Source of the DNA: Solirubrobacter pauli
GTDB taxonomy: Bacteria; Actinomycetota; Thermoleophilia; Solirubrobacterales; Solirubrobacteraceae
Length of the DNA: 64,000 nucleotides
Direction of reading: 5' to 3'
Assembly (NCBI RefSeq): GCF_003633755.1
Contig: NZ_RBIL01000002.1
Location: forward strand, 682,001-746,000
Shown piece by piece: positions 16,069-25,037 of this stretch. The notes beneath the pieces are model-generated. The model did not search any database. It had not been told where the DNA came from and was given only the letters and a program-made list of their open reading frames with translations. Each line of letters opens with the position of its first letter. The first letter of the stretch is position 1. A program made the translations under genes and the position numbers.

Positions 16069-17597
16069 CAGAAGAGTTGGGTGGTCAAGCCCTGGACCAC
16101 GGGTCCGAGGAGCAGGGCGGGGAGGAAGGTGAGGGCGCCGACGATCACGACCGTGCCGGTGATGAGCACGGCGAACGTGGGCGTGTCGGTGCGCATGGTC
16201 CCGAGGCCGGCGGGCGCGACCCGCTTGGTGGCGAGCGCGCCGGCCACGGCGAGCGTGAGCACGATCGGCGCGAAGCGGCCGACGAGCATCACGAGGCCAC
16301 CGAGCAGGTCGGCGAACGTCAGCCCGGTGTAGCCGGCGAAGGCCGAGCCGTTGTTGTTGGCCTGCGAGAGGTAGGCGTAGAGCGACTCGGAGAAGCCCTG
16401 CGGGCCCGCGGCGAAGATCGACGCCTGCCCGTGGTCGGTGGCGGTGGCGATGCCGGTCGCGACGAGCACGAGCAGCGGCGTGACGAGCAGCGAGGCGACG
16501 ATCAGCTTGATCTCGCGCGCCTCGAGCTTCTTGCCCAGGTACTCGGGCGTGCGCCCGACCATCAGCCCGCCGATGAAGACGGCGAGCAGGACGTAGAAGA
16601 GCATCGTGTACAGGCCGGTGCCGACGCCGCCGAAGACGGACTCGCCGTAGGCCATGTTCGCCATCGGCACGAGGCCGCCGATGCCGGTCAGCGACTCGAG
16701 CGCGGCGTTCACCGCGCCGGTCGAGGTGGCGGTCGTGACCACGCTCCAGAGCGCGGAGCCGGCGGTGCCGAAGCGCAGCTCCTTGCCCTCGAGGTTCGCG
16801 CCGGTGAGGCCCGCCGCCTGCTGGGCGGGCGTCGCGTGCGACTCGGCCAGGGCGATCACCACGACGCTCACCGCGAACAGCGCGAACATCACGCCGAAGA
16901 TCGTCCAGCCCTGGCGCTGGGAGCCGACCATGCGGCCGTACGTGTAGGTGAGCGACGCCGGGATGGCGAGCATCGCCAGCATCTCGAGGACGTTGGTGAA
17001 CCCGTTCGGGTTCTCGAACGGCATCGCCGAGTTCACGTTGAAGAACCCGCCGCCGTTCGTGCCGAGGACCTTGATGATCTCTTGCGAGGCGACCGGGAAG
17101 TCGAGCGACTGCAGGACGCCCTGCGAGGCGAGCACGAGCGCGCCGACGACGCTGATCGGCAGCAGCACGCGCAGCACGGCCCGGGTCAGGTCCTCGAAGA
17201 AGTTGCCCAGCGGCCGGCCCGCGATCCCGCGGATCAGCACGACCGCCACGATGAGCCCGACGGCGGCGCTGACGAAGTTCTGCACCGCCAGCCCGACCAT
17301 CTGGATGAATCCCGTGAGCGTGGTCTCGCCCGCGTAGTACTGCCAGTTCGTGTTGGTCACGAACGAGGAGCTGGTGTTGAACGCCAGGTCCCACGGCATC
17401 CGTGCCCGCAGCACCCCGTACAGGAGCAGCCACGAGAGCAGCGAGAACGTGACCACGCTGGCCGCGTACTGCTTCCAGGTCTGCGGGCGGCGCGCCTCGT
17501 ACGTGAAGACGCGCGCCAGGTAGCCGCCCAGCAGCGGCACGAGCGCCACCAGCACGGCGCAGAAGACGATGATCTGGGCCCAACCCGCGGCGGTCAT
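16068..17597 (-). CDS. kdpA: Potassium-transporting ATPase subunit A
   Basis: The 509-residue membrane protein has about ten helices and the four-fold pore layout of the SKT superfamily. Recognisable parts are the N-terminal GGYLARVF, the selectivity loop NTNGGGFF-like segment GTNGGGFFNVNSAMPF and YAYLSQANNNGSAF near the C-terminus. KdpA binds and conducts K+. It is about 50 residues shorter than the E. coli subunit, mainly in loops. It follows kdpF with an ATGA overlap at 17594-17597. Confidence 0.97.
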   Translation of the reverse strand: MTAAGWAQIIVFCAVLVALVPLLGGYLARVFTYEARRPQTWKQYAASVVTFSLLSWLLLYGVLRARMPWDLAFNTSSSFVTNTNWQYYAGETTLTGFIQMVGLAVQNFVSAAVGLIVAVVLIRGIAGRPLGNFFEDLTRAVLRVLLPISVVGALVLASQGVLQSLDFPVASQEIIKVLGTNGGGFFNVNSAMPFENPNGFTNVLEMLAMLAIPASLTYTYGRMVGSQRQGWTIFGVMFALFAVSVVVIALAESHATPAQQAAGLTGANLEGKELRFGTAGSALWSVVTTATSTGAVNAALESLTGIGGLVPMANMAYGESVFGGVGTGLYTMLFYVLLAVFIGGLMVGRTPEYLGKKLEAREIKLIVASLLVTPLLVLVATGIATATDHGQASIFAAGPQGFSESLYAYLSQANNNGSAFAGYTGLTFADLLGGLVMLVGRFAPIVLTLAVAGALATKRVAPAGLGTMRTDTPTFAVLITGTVVIVGALTFLPALLLGPVVQGLTTQLF

Positions 17598-17674
17598 ATC
17601 CGGTCCACCAGCGCGATCAGGCCGTAGAGCGCGAGGAAGGCCAGCAGGGCCAGCGCGACGGCGACGAAATCCAT
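17594..17674 (-). CDS. kdpF: Potassium-transporting ATPase subunit F
   Basis: A 26-residue single-helix protein (MDFVAVALALLAFLALYG plus LIALVDRI) sits immediately before kdpA. Its size, hydrophobicity and position match KdpF, the small stabilising peptide of the Kdp complex. Its TGA overlaps the kdpA ATG as ATGA. The start at ATG 17674 is the only ATG that gives a KdpF-like peptide. It is the first gene of the kdpFABC operon. Confidence 0.9.
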   Translation of the reverse strand: MDFVAVALALLAFLALYGLIALVDRI

Positions 17675-17708
17675 GGCTCGCAGCGTGGATCCGGCCCGAT
17701 CAAGGACC

Positions 17709-17746
17709 CATACAGGTTCGCGGCCGCCGCGTACAGATTCCGTAAA
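17709..17746 (-). promoter_or_regulatory. Candidate KdpE operator upstream of kdpF
   Basis: On the kdp coding strand three related hexamers, TTTACG, TGTACG and TGTATG, begin at 17746, 17735 and 17714. They are spaced 11 and 21 bases apart, so they lie on one face of the helix. The last two are part of a longer direct repeat (GAAYCTGTAYG). The element lies 35 bases before the kdpF start, where an OmpR-family regulator such as KdpE would bind. Its identity as the KdpE site is inferred from position and phasing. Confidence 0.45.
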
Positions 17747-17811
17747 GGCGCGTGGTCGAGGGACCTGCGCGCCGCGAGCGGCTCCTTCAGGGTCGCGTAG
17801 GGTTCGCGTCG

Positions 17812-18279
17812 ATGGATGACGCCGAGTTCGAGACCTGGGGCCGCGCGGCCGTCGACCGCGCGGCCGAGCTGCTGGCCGCGGAGATCCCCGGCGCGCAGCT
17901 GACCAAGACCGCCCGCCGGTCACGCAACGGGCGCGGGTACATCCAGCGCTACGTGACGTTCAAGCACCCGACGCTGCCGGCCGACCGCGCGGTGTGGCTG
18001 TACGCGGCGCCCGCCGGGCACGCCTACGACTTCCGGCCCCCGCACGCCCGGCTGGGCGCCGGGCTGCTCCAGGACAAGGACGAGGAGCTGGACTCCAACC
18101 GGTTCGCGTCCGGCATGACCAAGGCGTTCCCGTGGGCGTGGAAGATCCACCTCGAGACCAAGTACGAGGGGTACCGGCTCTCCGTGAAGGTCGACCCGGA
18201 CGCCGACGCGCCCGAGGACCGCGCCGCCGAGCTGGCCGCCGAGGTGCTGCGCGGGCTGCGCAACGCGGAGCTGCTCTAA
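17812..18279 (+). CDS. Uncharacterised protein beside kdp
   Basis: The 155-residue soluble protein starts at ATG 17812. It opens with an acidic helix (MDDAEFETWGRAAVDRA), then contains RSRNGRGYIQRYVTF, PADRAVWLYAAPAGHAYDF and WAWKIHLETKYEGYRLSVK, alternating beta-like stretches. I do not recognise a family. It diverges from kdpF, with the candidate KdpE operator in between, and converges on kdpE with a four-base overlap. Co-regulation with kdp is possible but only from location. Confidence 0.65.
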   Translation: MDDAEFETWGRAAVDRAAELLAAEIPGAQLTKTARRSRNGRGYIQRYVTFKHPTLPADRAVWLYAAPAGHAYDFRPPHARLGAGLLQDKDEELDSNRFASGMTKAFPWAWKIHLETKYEGYRLSVKVDPDADAPEDRAAELAAEVLRGLRNAELL

Positions 18280-18944
18280 GCGGCGAACCGGTAGCCGACG
18301 CCGGGGTCGGTGTGGATGTAGCGCGCGCCGATCTTGCGCCGCAGGTTGGACATGTGCACGCGCAGCACCTGCACGTCGTCGGCGTACTCCGGCCCCCACA
18401 CCTCGACCAGCAGCGTGCGGTGGGTGAGCAGCCGCCCGCGACGGGAGGCCATCGCCGCGAGCAGGTTGAACTCGATCGGGGTGAGGTGGACACCGGTGCC
18501 GTCGACCGCGACGGTGTGCGCGGCCAGATCCAGGCGCAGCCCGTCGGCCTCGATCACCGGCTCGGCGGTGCCGGGCGCGGCGCGGCGCAGCGCCGCCTCC
18601 AGGCGGGCGACCAGCTCACGCGGGCCGAACGGCTTGGTCACGTAGTCGTCGGCGCCGGCGGCGAGCGCGCGGACCTTCTCGTCCTCCTCGCCGACCGCGC
18701 TCAGCACGATGATCGGGATCTGCGTCCAGGCGCGCAGCTCGCGCGTGACCTCGACGCCGTCGCGGTCGGGCAGGACGAGGTCGATGATCGCGGCCCGCGG
18801 CGGCTTCAGGGCGGCCTGGTCGAGCGCCTCCTCGGCCGTGGAAGCTGCTGTCACCTCGAAGCCCGCCTCGCGCAGGATGATGCGCAGGGCGCGCAGGATC
18901 TGGGGCTCGTCGTCGACGACGAGCACGCGCGGGCGGTCGTTCAT
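18276..18944 (-). CDS. kdpE: KdpE-type response regulator
   Basis: The 222-residue OmpR-family regulator has a receiver domain (residues 1-120) with VVDDEPQ, the phospho-acceptor Asp55 (IIDLVLP) and Lys in YVTKPFG. A winged-helix DNA-binding domain follows (HLTPIEFNLLA, VHMSNLRRKIG, GVGYRF). Its best match in style is KdpE, supported by the adjacent kdp genes. It should activate kdpFABC when phosphorylated by the DUF4118 kinase. It is divergent from the KdpD N-terminal gene, with start codons only about 19 bases apart. Confidence 0.92.
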   Translation of the reverse strand: MNDRPRVLVVDDEPQILRALRIILREAGFEVTAASTAEEALDQAALKPPRAAIIDLVLPDRDGVEVTRELRAWTQIPIIVLSAVGEEDEKVRALAAGADDYVTKPFGPRELVARLEAALRRAAPGTAEPVIEADGLRLDLAAHTVAVDGTGVHLTPIEFNLLAAMASRRGRLLTHRTLLVEVWGPEYADDVQVLRVHMSNLRRKIGARYIHTDPGVGYRFAA

Positions 18945-18963
18945 GCCAGGCTCCAGCCTACGG

Positions 18964-20013
18964 ATGGCGGGCCACTACAAGATCTTCCTGGGCATGGCGG
19001 CGGGGGTCGGCAAGACCCACCGGATGCTGTCGGAGGCCCAGGCGCAGGCGCAGGCCGGGCGTGACGTCGTCGTCGGGCTGCTGGAGACGCACAACCGGGC
19101 GGACACGCAGGCCATGGCCGAAGGGCTCGAGCTGCTCCCGCGCCGGCGCGTGGCCTACCGCGACGTGCGGTTGGAGGAGATGGACCTGCCGGGGATCCTC
19201 GCTCGCGCGCCGGAGCTGTGCCTGATCGACGAGCTCGCGCACACCAACGCGCCCGGCGTCGAGCATCCGAAGCGCTACGACGACATCGCCGACGTGCGCG
19301 CCGCGGGCATCGACGTGTACTCCACCGTCAACGTCCAGCACCTGGAGTCGCTCAACGACCAGGTGGCGGAGCTCACGGGCGTGCGCGTGCGCGAGACCGT
19401 CCCCGACGAGGAGCTGGCCAAGGCCGACGAGGTGGTGCTGATCGACCTGCCACCCGAGGACCTGGTGGCGCGGCTGCGCGACGGCAAGGTCTACGACGCC
19501 GCGCGCGTGCCGGCCGCGCTGAATGGCTTCTTCCGCGTCGAGAACCTGCGCGCGCTGCGCGAGGTGGCGCTGCGCCAGGTCGCGGAGACGGTGGAGGCTC
19601 GGCGCGTCGACGCGCCGCCGATCGCCGAGCGGCTGCTGGCGTTCGTGAGCCTGGACGAGGCGGGGGAGCGGGTCGTGCGGCGGGCCGCCCGGTCGGCGGC
19701 GCGGCTGGGCGGCGTGCTCGACGTGCTGGTGGTGCGCGACCCGGAGTCGGAGGCGACCGCCGAGGAGCGCGCCCGGCTGGAGGCACTGCGGCGGCTGGCG
19801 GCGATGGTCGGCGCGCACCTGCTCGTGGACGAGGGTGCCGACCAGGTCGCGGTGCTCCAGCGCGTCGCCCGCGAGCGCGGGACGACCTACGTGCTCGTCG
19901 GCCCGCCGCCCGCCCGCCGCGGCCTGGCCCGCCTCGGCGAGCCCCAGGTGCTGCAGATCCTGCGCGCGCTCCCGAACGTCGACGTGCGGATCGTGGCGCG
20001 TCGCGACGCGTGA
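18964..20013 (+). CDS. kdpD: KdpD N-terminal half: P-loop and USP sensor protein
   Basis: The 349-residue soluble protein starts at ATG 18964. It carries the KdpD N-terminal domain with Walker A GMAAGVGKTH (Lys17) and Walker B-like LCLIDELAHTN, then HPKRYDDI and STVNVQHLESLND, all diagnostic of KdpD. A universal-stress-protein domain ends the chain (about 215-349). No transmembrane or kinase domain follows. In other bacteria this half senses K+ and can bind c-di-AMP through the USP domain. It probably acts in trans on the separate kinase at 12235-13557. Confidence 0.9.
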   Translation: MAGHYKIFLGMAAGVGKTHRMLSEAQAQAQAGRDVVVGLLETHNRADTQAMAEGLELLPRRRVAYRDVRLEEMDLPGILARAPELCLIDELAHTNAPGVEHPKRYDDIADVRAAGIDVYSTVNVQHLESLNDQVAELTGVRVRETVPDEELAKADEVVLIDLPPEDLVARLRDGKVYDAARVPAALNGFFRVENLRALREVALRQVAETVEARRVDAPPIAERLLAFVSLDEAGERVVRRAARSAARLGGVLDVLVVRDPESEATAEERARLEALRRLAAMVGAHLLVDEGADQVAVLQRVARERGTTYVLVGPPPARRGLARLGEPQVLQILRALPNVDVRIVARRDA

Positions 20014-20035
20014 CGGTGGGCAAGCTCAGGGGCAT

Positions 20036-20626
20036 ATGTCGCGACTGCAAGTGATCCTCGCCAGCACTCGTCCGGGTCGGGTCGGGCTGCCGGTCTTCAA
20101 CTGGTTCGTCGAGCGCGCCGAGCGCCACAGCGCCTTCGAGGCGGTCGACGGCGTCGACCTCGCGGAGCTCGGCCTCCCGTTCATGGACGAGCCCAACCAT
20201 CCCCGGCTGCGCCGCTACGAGCACCAGCACACGAAGGACTGGAGCGCCCGCGTCGAGGCGGCGGACGCGTTCGTCTTCGTCACGCCCGAGTACAACCACA
20301 GCTACAGCGCGCCGCTCAAGAACGCGATCGACTTCCTGCACAACGAGTGGGCCTACAAGCCGGTCGGGTTCGCGAGCTACGGCGGGATCGCGGCCGGCAC
20401 GCGCGCGTTGCAGGCGCTCAAGCCCGTGGTCGCCGCGCTGCGGATGACGCCGGTCGTCGAGGCCGTGAACATCCCGTTCGTCGGGCAGTTCATCGACGAG
20501 GACGAGCAGTTCCGCCCGAACGACGTCCTCGATCAGGCGGCGGAGGCGATGCTGTCCGAGCTGTCGCGCGTCGAGTCGGCCCTGCGGCCGCTGCGGACAC
20601 CCGCGAGCGCGACGACCTCGGCCTGA
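20036..20626 (+). CDS. NADPH-dependent FMN reductase
   Basis: The 196-residue flavodoxin-like protein has the FMN phosphate loop ASTRPGRVG near the N-terminus and TPEYNHSYSAPLKNAID in the middle, both hallmark motifs of the NADPH-dependent FMN reductase family (ArsH/YieF/azoreductase relatives). The SYGGIAAGTRA loop binds the flavin ring. It likely reduces quinones, azo dyes or chromate with NADPH, a general redox-protection role. ATG 20036 is 22 bases after the KdpD half, so they may share a transcript. Its last 94 bases overlap the convergent FUSC gene. Confidence 0.88.
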   Translation: MSRLQVILASTRPGRVGLPVFNWFVERAERHSAFEAVDGVDLAELGLPFMDEPNHPRLRRYEHQHTKDWSARVEAADAFVFVTPEYNHSYSAPLKNAIDFLHNEWAYKPVGFASYGGIAAGTRALQALKPVVAALRMTPVVEAVNIPFVGQFIDEDEQFRPNDVLDQAAEAMLSELSRVESALRPLRTPASATTSA

Positions 20627-21663
20627 GGCTCGAGGCCGAGGAGGATCTCCTCGGTCGGCAGCTCGTCCGGCGCGCCGACGACCAGCTCGGCGGCGCGCAT
20701 CAGGTCCACGGCCGTCGAGCGGACGCTCTCGCCGAGCGCGTCGGTGCCGGCGTTCGCGGCGGCGCGCGCGGCGTGCTCGCGGGCGAGCGCCGCGCGGGCG
20801 GGCTCGTCGTAGGCGGCGGCCAGGTCCCAGACCGCGCGCGCGAGGTCGGTCACGGACGCGGCGGCGCCGACGGGCGCGGTGCCCGAGCGCAGCGCCCGGT
20901 GCGCGTGGCGTGCGAGCACGCGCGTGTTGCGCACGGCGAGGTCCAGCTGCTCGAGCGAGCGCCCGTAGCGCTCCACCGGTTCGCGCTCGGCGAAGCGCGT
21001 CGGCGCGGTGCGGACGGTCTCGCGGCCCATCTCCAGGGCGTCGTCGAGCGCGTCCAGCAGGCCGTCGATCGAGCGGGCCTGCGTGAGCGCAGCCTCGGCC
21101 TTGTCGGCGTCGTCGGCGGCGAGCGCGGTGGCGACCCGCTCCAGCGACTGCCCGAGCGCGGCCATGACCGCCTGGCCCGCACGGCCGACGTGCAGGATCG
21201 CCTTCGGCGGGAACACGACCACCACGGCCAGCGCCACGAGGCCGCCGATGACCGCCTCGAGGATGCGGTTGGGCGCGTTCGTGCCGCCGATCATCAGCAG
21301 CAGCATCGCCGAGACGGCGGACTCGCCGATGACCAGGTCCGAGCCGTTGAACAGGACGGCGACCGACATCGCCACGACCACGAGCATCGCCAGTTGCCAC
21401 GGCCCGGTGCCGATCAGGTGCACGAGCACCGCCGACAGGGTGAGGCCGAGCACGACGCCGGCGATCAGGTGCAGCGCGCGCTGGCCATGCTGGCCGTGCG
21501 TGGCGCCGATGGCGATCACGGTCGCGATGCACGCGAAGACGGGCTGGGGGTCCGGGAGCAGCCACGCGCACAGGTACCACGCGGCCAGCGCGGCGAGCGC
21601 GGTCTGGCCGATCGCGAGGGAGCGCGAGGCGAGGCGACGGTGGGCGAGACGGAGGGCAGTCAT
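20533..21663 (-). CDS. FUSC family membrane protein
   Basis: The 376-residue protein has an N-terminal half with about five to six membrane helices (residues ~18-155) and a long helical cytoplasmic C-terminal half. This matches the fusaric acid resistance/aromatic acid exporter (FUSC, DUF2955-like) family. Segments such as RILEAVIGGLVALAVV and FPPKA fit. Relatives export aromatic acids or similar compounds. The C-terminal tail overlaps the flavin reductase gene by 94 bases. The substrate cannot be told from sequence. Confidence 0.8.
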   Translation of the reverse strand: MTALRLAHRRLASRSLAIGQTALAALAAWYLCAWLLPDPQPVFACIATVIAIGATHGQHGQRALHLIAGVVLGLTLSAVLVHLIGTGPWQLAMLVVVAMSVAVLFNGSDLVIGESAVSAMLLLMIGGTNAPNRILEAVIGGLVALAVVVVFPPKAILHVGRAGQAVMAALGQSLERVATALAADDADKAEAALTQARSIDGLLDALDDALEMGRETVRTAPTRFAEREPVERYGRSLEQLDLAVRNTRVLARHAHRALRSGTAPVGAAASVTDLARAVWDLAAAYDEPARAALAREHAARAAANAGTDALGESVRSTAVDLMRAAELVVGAPDELPTEEILLGLEPQAEVVALAGVRSGRRADSTRDSSDSIASAA

Positions 21664-21709
21664 ACGAACTACTCACGTTGTATCTCGGCAGCGTGCGAGG
21701 CTTCCTCAA

Positions 21710-22414
21710 GTGCGCGTCATCGACACACATCTTCACATCGTCGACCCGCGCTTCCCGCTCGTCCCGAACCAGGGCTACCTGCCGGATCCGTTCACGGTCG
21801 ACGACTACCGGGCGCGCTTCGACGCCGCCGGCGGCGCGGTCGTCTCCGGCTCCTTCCAGGCCCATGACCAGACCTACCTGGTGGATGCGCTCGCGCGGCT
21901 CGGGCCCACGTTCGTCGGCGTGGCGCAGGTGCCGCCCACGATCGCCGACGACGAGGTGCTGGCGTTGCGGGACGCGGGCGTGCGGGCGTTCCGCGCGAAC
22001 CTGCACCGCGGGACGGCGCCGGACGGCCTCCCGCAGCTGGCCGCGCGGCTGCACGCGCTGGCGGGCTGGCACCTGGAGGTCTACGGGGATCCGCGGACGC
22101 TGCCGTCCGGCCTCGACCCGGCGCGGCTGGTGATCGACCACCTGGGCATGACCGCGGACGCGCTGCCCGAGCTCCTGCGGCTGGTGGAGCGGGGCGCGCG
22201 GGTGAAGGCGACGCGCTTCGGGGCGCTGGCGCTGGACGTCGCCGCGACCATGCGCGCGATCGTCGCCGTGAACCCGGGCGCGCTGCTGTTCGGCACCGAC
22301 CTGCCCGGCACGCGCGCGCCGCGCCCGTTCGCGATGGACGACCTCGAGCTGGTGTTGCAGATCGGCGGGGAACGCGCGATCTTCACGAACGCGCAGGAAA
22401 CCTATCGCCTGTGA
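21710..22414 (+). CDS. Amidohydrolase 2 family protein
   Basis: The 234-residue protein starts at GTG 21710 and has the metal-binding DTHLHI motif right at the N-terminus. Other family features are VDDYRARFDAAG, a conserved-style LVIDHLGMT and the C-terminal LFGTDLPGTRAPRPF with the Asp ligand. Relatives hydrolyse lactones or decarboxylate aromatic acids. It is about 40 residues shorter than usual but both ends look intact. It is divergent from the FUSC gene with 46 bases between starts, and a shared regulator is possible. Confidence 0.8.
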   Translation: MRVIDTHLHIVDPRFPLVPNQGYLPDPFTVDDYRARFDAAGGAVVSGSFQAHDQTYLVDALARLGPTFVGVAQVPPTIADDEVLALRDAGVRAFRANLHRGTAPDGLPQLAARLHALAGWHLEVYGDPRTLPSGLDPARLVIDHLGMTADALPELLRLVERGARVKATRFGALALDVAATMRAIVAVNPGALLFGTDLPGTRAPRPFAMDDLELVLQIGGERAIFTNAQETYRL

Positions 22415-22460
22415 TCGGGGTCACTCAAACGTATGACGGATAGGTCGAACCGACAGAGGG

Positions 22461-24599
22461 ATGCCCCTCCGGACCCGTCTTCTCGTGCAGATCCTCCCAC
22501 TCGTCGCGCTCGCGGTCGCCGCGCTCACCGTGACCGCGATCGTCGTCGCCGGCCGGCACCAGAAGGACGCCGTCTACGGCGAGATGCAGCAGCTGATCGA
22601 CCGGCAGGCGCAGGTCTTCGAGACGCAGGCCGCCGCCGGCATGACCACCGCCCGCGACCTCGCGGCGACGCTCGAGGGCGATCCGCGGCACGACCGCGCG
22701 GCCAGCGGCAAGATCGTCACGCGGATGGCCGAGCGCCATCCCGAGCTGTACGCGACGTGGGTGGCGTTCGCGCCCGACGCCTACGACGGGCGGGACCGCG
22801 CGTTCGCCGGCGTCGAGCCGCACAGCGACGTGCGCGGCCAGTTCGCGCTCTGGGCCAACCGGCCCGGGGGCGACGTCGTGCCGAGCGCGTTCACCGACAC
22901 GGACGCGGACTCGCCGTGGACGGACGAGGACTACTACAAGGTGCCGCTCACGGAGGACCGCGAGTTCATCCCGGAGCCCTACCTCGACACGGGCGTGATG
23001 ATGACCAGCTACACCGTGCCGATCCGCCGCGCGGGCAAGCCGATCGGCGTCGCCGGCGTGGACGTCACGCTCGCGTCGCTGGACGCGCAGACGCGCGCGG
23101 TCAGGGTGCTCGACAGCGGCTATGCGTTCGTGACCGCGAAGTCGGGCCTGCTGGTGTCGTTCCCGGCGCGCAAGGGCTGGGCGGGCAAGAAGACGCTGAA
23201 GGTGGCCGCGGGGGAGGCGAAGGATCCGGCGAGCGGCCGTGACGTCGTCGTCTTCACCGCGCCGATCAAGACCGGAGGCTGGACGTTCGCCGCGGTCGCG
23301 CCCAAGGACGAGATCCTCGCGTCGATCCACGCGCTGCGCACCACGCTCGCGCTGATCGGCCTGGCCGCGCTGCTCGTCATCGGCGGTGCGTTGGTGCTCG
23401 TCGCGCGCCGGATCGCCCAGCCGGTGCGCGAGGTCGCCGAGGCGGCGGAGCGCGTCGCCGCCGGCGAGCTCGACGTCGTCACCGCCCGCGGCGACGACGA
23501 GGTGGGCCGCATGGGCGCCGCCTTCACGTCGATGGCGGGGTCGCTGCGTCAGCAGGCCGAGGTGGCGAGCGCGATCGCTCGTGGCGACCTCACCCGCGCC
23601 GTCGAGCCGCGCTCCGAGCGCGACACGCTCGGCCTGGCCCTGCGCGACATGGGCGAGCGGCTGCGCGCGATGGTCGGCGAGCTCTCGGGCGCCGCGGGCA
23701 CGCTGAGCGCGGCCTCGGGCCAGCTCGCGACGACCTCCACCGAGGCGGGGCGCGCCGTGGACGAGATCGCCGAGGCGGTCACCGACGTCGCCGCCGGCGC
23801 TGAGCGCCAGGTGCGCGTGGTCGAGGCGGTCCGCCGGTCCGGTGAGGACGTCAGCGAGGCGGCCCGCACGGGCGCCGCCCACGCCGAGGGCACCGTCCTG
23901 GCGGCGGCGCGAGCGCGTGGCGTGGCCGAGTCCGGCGCCGAGGCGGCGGCCGACGCGAGCGCGGCGATGGACGCGGTCCGCGCGGCCGTCGAGGAGGCGA
24001 CGAGCGCGATCCGCGACCTCGGCGCCCGCTCCGAGCGGATCGGCGGCATCGCCGCGACGATCACCGGCATCGCCGAGCAGACGAACCTGCTGGCGCTCAA
24101 CGCCGCCATCGAGGCCGCGCGCGCGGGCGAGTCCGGCAAGGGCTTCGCGGTCGTCGCCGACGAGGTCCGCGGCCTGGCCGAGGAGGCGCAGACCGCCGCC
24201 GGCGGCGTCGCGGCCATCATCGCCGAGATCCAGGCCGAGACCACCCGCACGAGCGCGCTCGTCGAGGAGGGCGCACGGCGCTCGGACGACGGCGTGGCGA
24301 TCGTGCGCGAGGCGGCGGGCGCGTTCGCCGCGATCCGCGAGGGGATCGGCGACGTCGACCGCCAGGCCGAGCAGATCGCCGCCGCGATCGCGTCCGTCGA
24401 GCGCTCCGCCGCGACGATGGGCAGGGACCTGTCCGAGGTCGCCTCGGTCGCCGAGTCCTCGTCGGCCTCGACGCAGGAGGTCTCCGCGTCCGCGCAGCAG
24501 ACGAGCGCGTCGGCGCAGGAGATCGCCGCCGCGGCGCACGACCTGGCCCGCCAGGCCGAGCGCCTCGACGAGCTCGTGGGGCAGTTCACGCTTGCGTAA
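22461..24599 (+). CDS. Methyl-accepting chemotaxis protein with dCache-like sensor
   Basis: The 712-residue receptor has a transmembrane helix (about 8-31) and a large extracellular domain to ~residue 290 with dCache-style motifs ([35 protein letters not shown]-like). A second helix follows (about 293-316), then two HAMP-like repeats. A long coiled-coil signalling domain holds the highly conserved tip [19 protein letters not shown]. It would detect a small molecule outside the cell and control CheA. No CheA/CheW genes are nearby and it lacks a CheR-tethering pentapeptide. Confidence 0.93.
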   Translation: MPLRTRLLVQILPLVALAVAALTVTAIVVAGRHQKDAVYGEMQQLIDRQAQVFETQAAAGMTTARDLAATLEGDPRHDRAASGKIVTRMAERHPELYATWVAFAPDAYDGRDRAFAGVEPHSDVRGQFALWANRPGGDVVPSAFTDTDADSPWTDEDYYKVPLTEDREFIPEPYLDTGVMMTSYTVPIRRAGKPIGVAGVDVTLASLDAQTRAVRVLDSGYAFVTAKSGLLVSFPARKGWAGKKTLKVAAGEAKDPASGRDVVVFTAPIKTGGWTFAAVAPKDEILASIHALRTTLALIGLAALLVIGGALVLVARRIAQPVREVAEAAERVAAGELDVVTARGDDEVGRMGAAFTSMAGSLRQQAEVASAIARGDLTRAVEPRSERDTLGLALRDMGERLRAMVGELSGAAGTLSAASGQLATTSTEAGRAVDEIAEAVTDVAAGAERQVRVVEAVRRSGEDVSEAARTGAAHAEGTVLAAARARGVAESGAEAAADASAAMDAVRAAVEEATSAIRDLGARSERIGGIAATITGIAEQTNLLALNAAIEAARAGESGKGFAVVADEVRGLAEEAQTAAGGVAAIIAEIQAETTRTSALVEEGARRSDDGVAIVREAAGAFAAIREGIGDVDRQAEQIAAAIASVERSAATMGRDLSEVASVAESSSASTQEVSASAQQTSASAQEIAAAAHDLARQAERLDELVGQFTLA

Positions 24600-24608
24600 C
24601 CTCGCGGC

Positions 24609-25037
24609 ATGGTCCGCGAGATCCAACCGGGTGAGTCCCACATCGCCGCCGCCGCGCTCATCGAGCTGCGCACGCACTTCGAGAGCGTGGAGGCGCTCAC
24701 GGCCCGCATCGACCTGCAGCGTGCCAACGGCTACCGGATCGCCGCGTCGCTCAACGGTGACGAGGCGGCCGCGGTGGCCGGGTTCCGCGTGCTGGAGACG
24801 ACGTTCGCCGGGCGGATGCTCTACGTCGACGACCTCGTCGCCCTCCCGCGGTACCGTCGCCGCGGGCACGCCGACGCCGTGATGACGTGGGTGCTGGAGG
24901 AGGCCGGACGGCTCGGCTGCGACCAGCTGCACCTGGACTCGGGCGTCGGGCTCGACCGTGAGGACGCGCACCGGTTCTACTTCAACCACGGGATGCGGAT
25001 CGCGTCGTACCACTTCTCCCGCGCGGTGCAGCGGTGA
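24609..25037 (+). CDS. GNAT family N-acetyltransferase
   Basis: The 142-residue protein has the GNAT core: LYVDDLVALPRYRRRGHADA, in which the R-x-x-G-x-A motif binds acetyl-CoA, then LGCDQLHLDSG and the AHRFYFNHGM motif near the C-terminus. It should acetylate an amine-containing small molecule or a protein. It follows the chemoreceptor by nine bases and its stop overlaps the GTG start of the molybdenum hydroxylase gene (GTGA). The three may form one transcript. Confidence 0.88.
   Translation: MVREIQPGESHIAAAALIELRTHFESVEALTARIDLQRANGYRIAASLNGDEAAAVAGFRVLETTFAGRMLYVDDLVALPRYRRRGHADAVMTWVLEEAGRLGCDQLHLDSGVGLDREDAHRFYFNHGMRIASYHFSRAVQR

Noticed and set aside
16077-17627. A plus-strand frame opposite kdpA.
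   Set aside because: It is antisense to the clear kdpA sequence and rich in Arg/Glu/Gln typical of shadow frames.
17675-17811. A c-di-AMP riboswitch in the kdpF leader.
   Set aside because: I see no ydaO-type conserved core and the 137-base gap is mostly explained by the phased repeats.
18948-18959. A short inverted repeat AGGCT-CC-AGCCT between kdpE and the KdpD half.
   Set aside because: A five-base arm in such GC-rich DNA is expected by chance.
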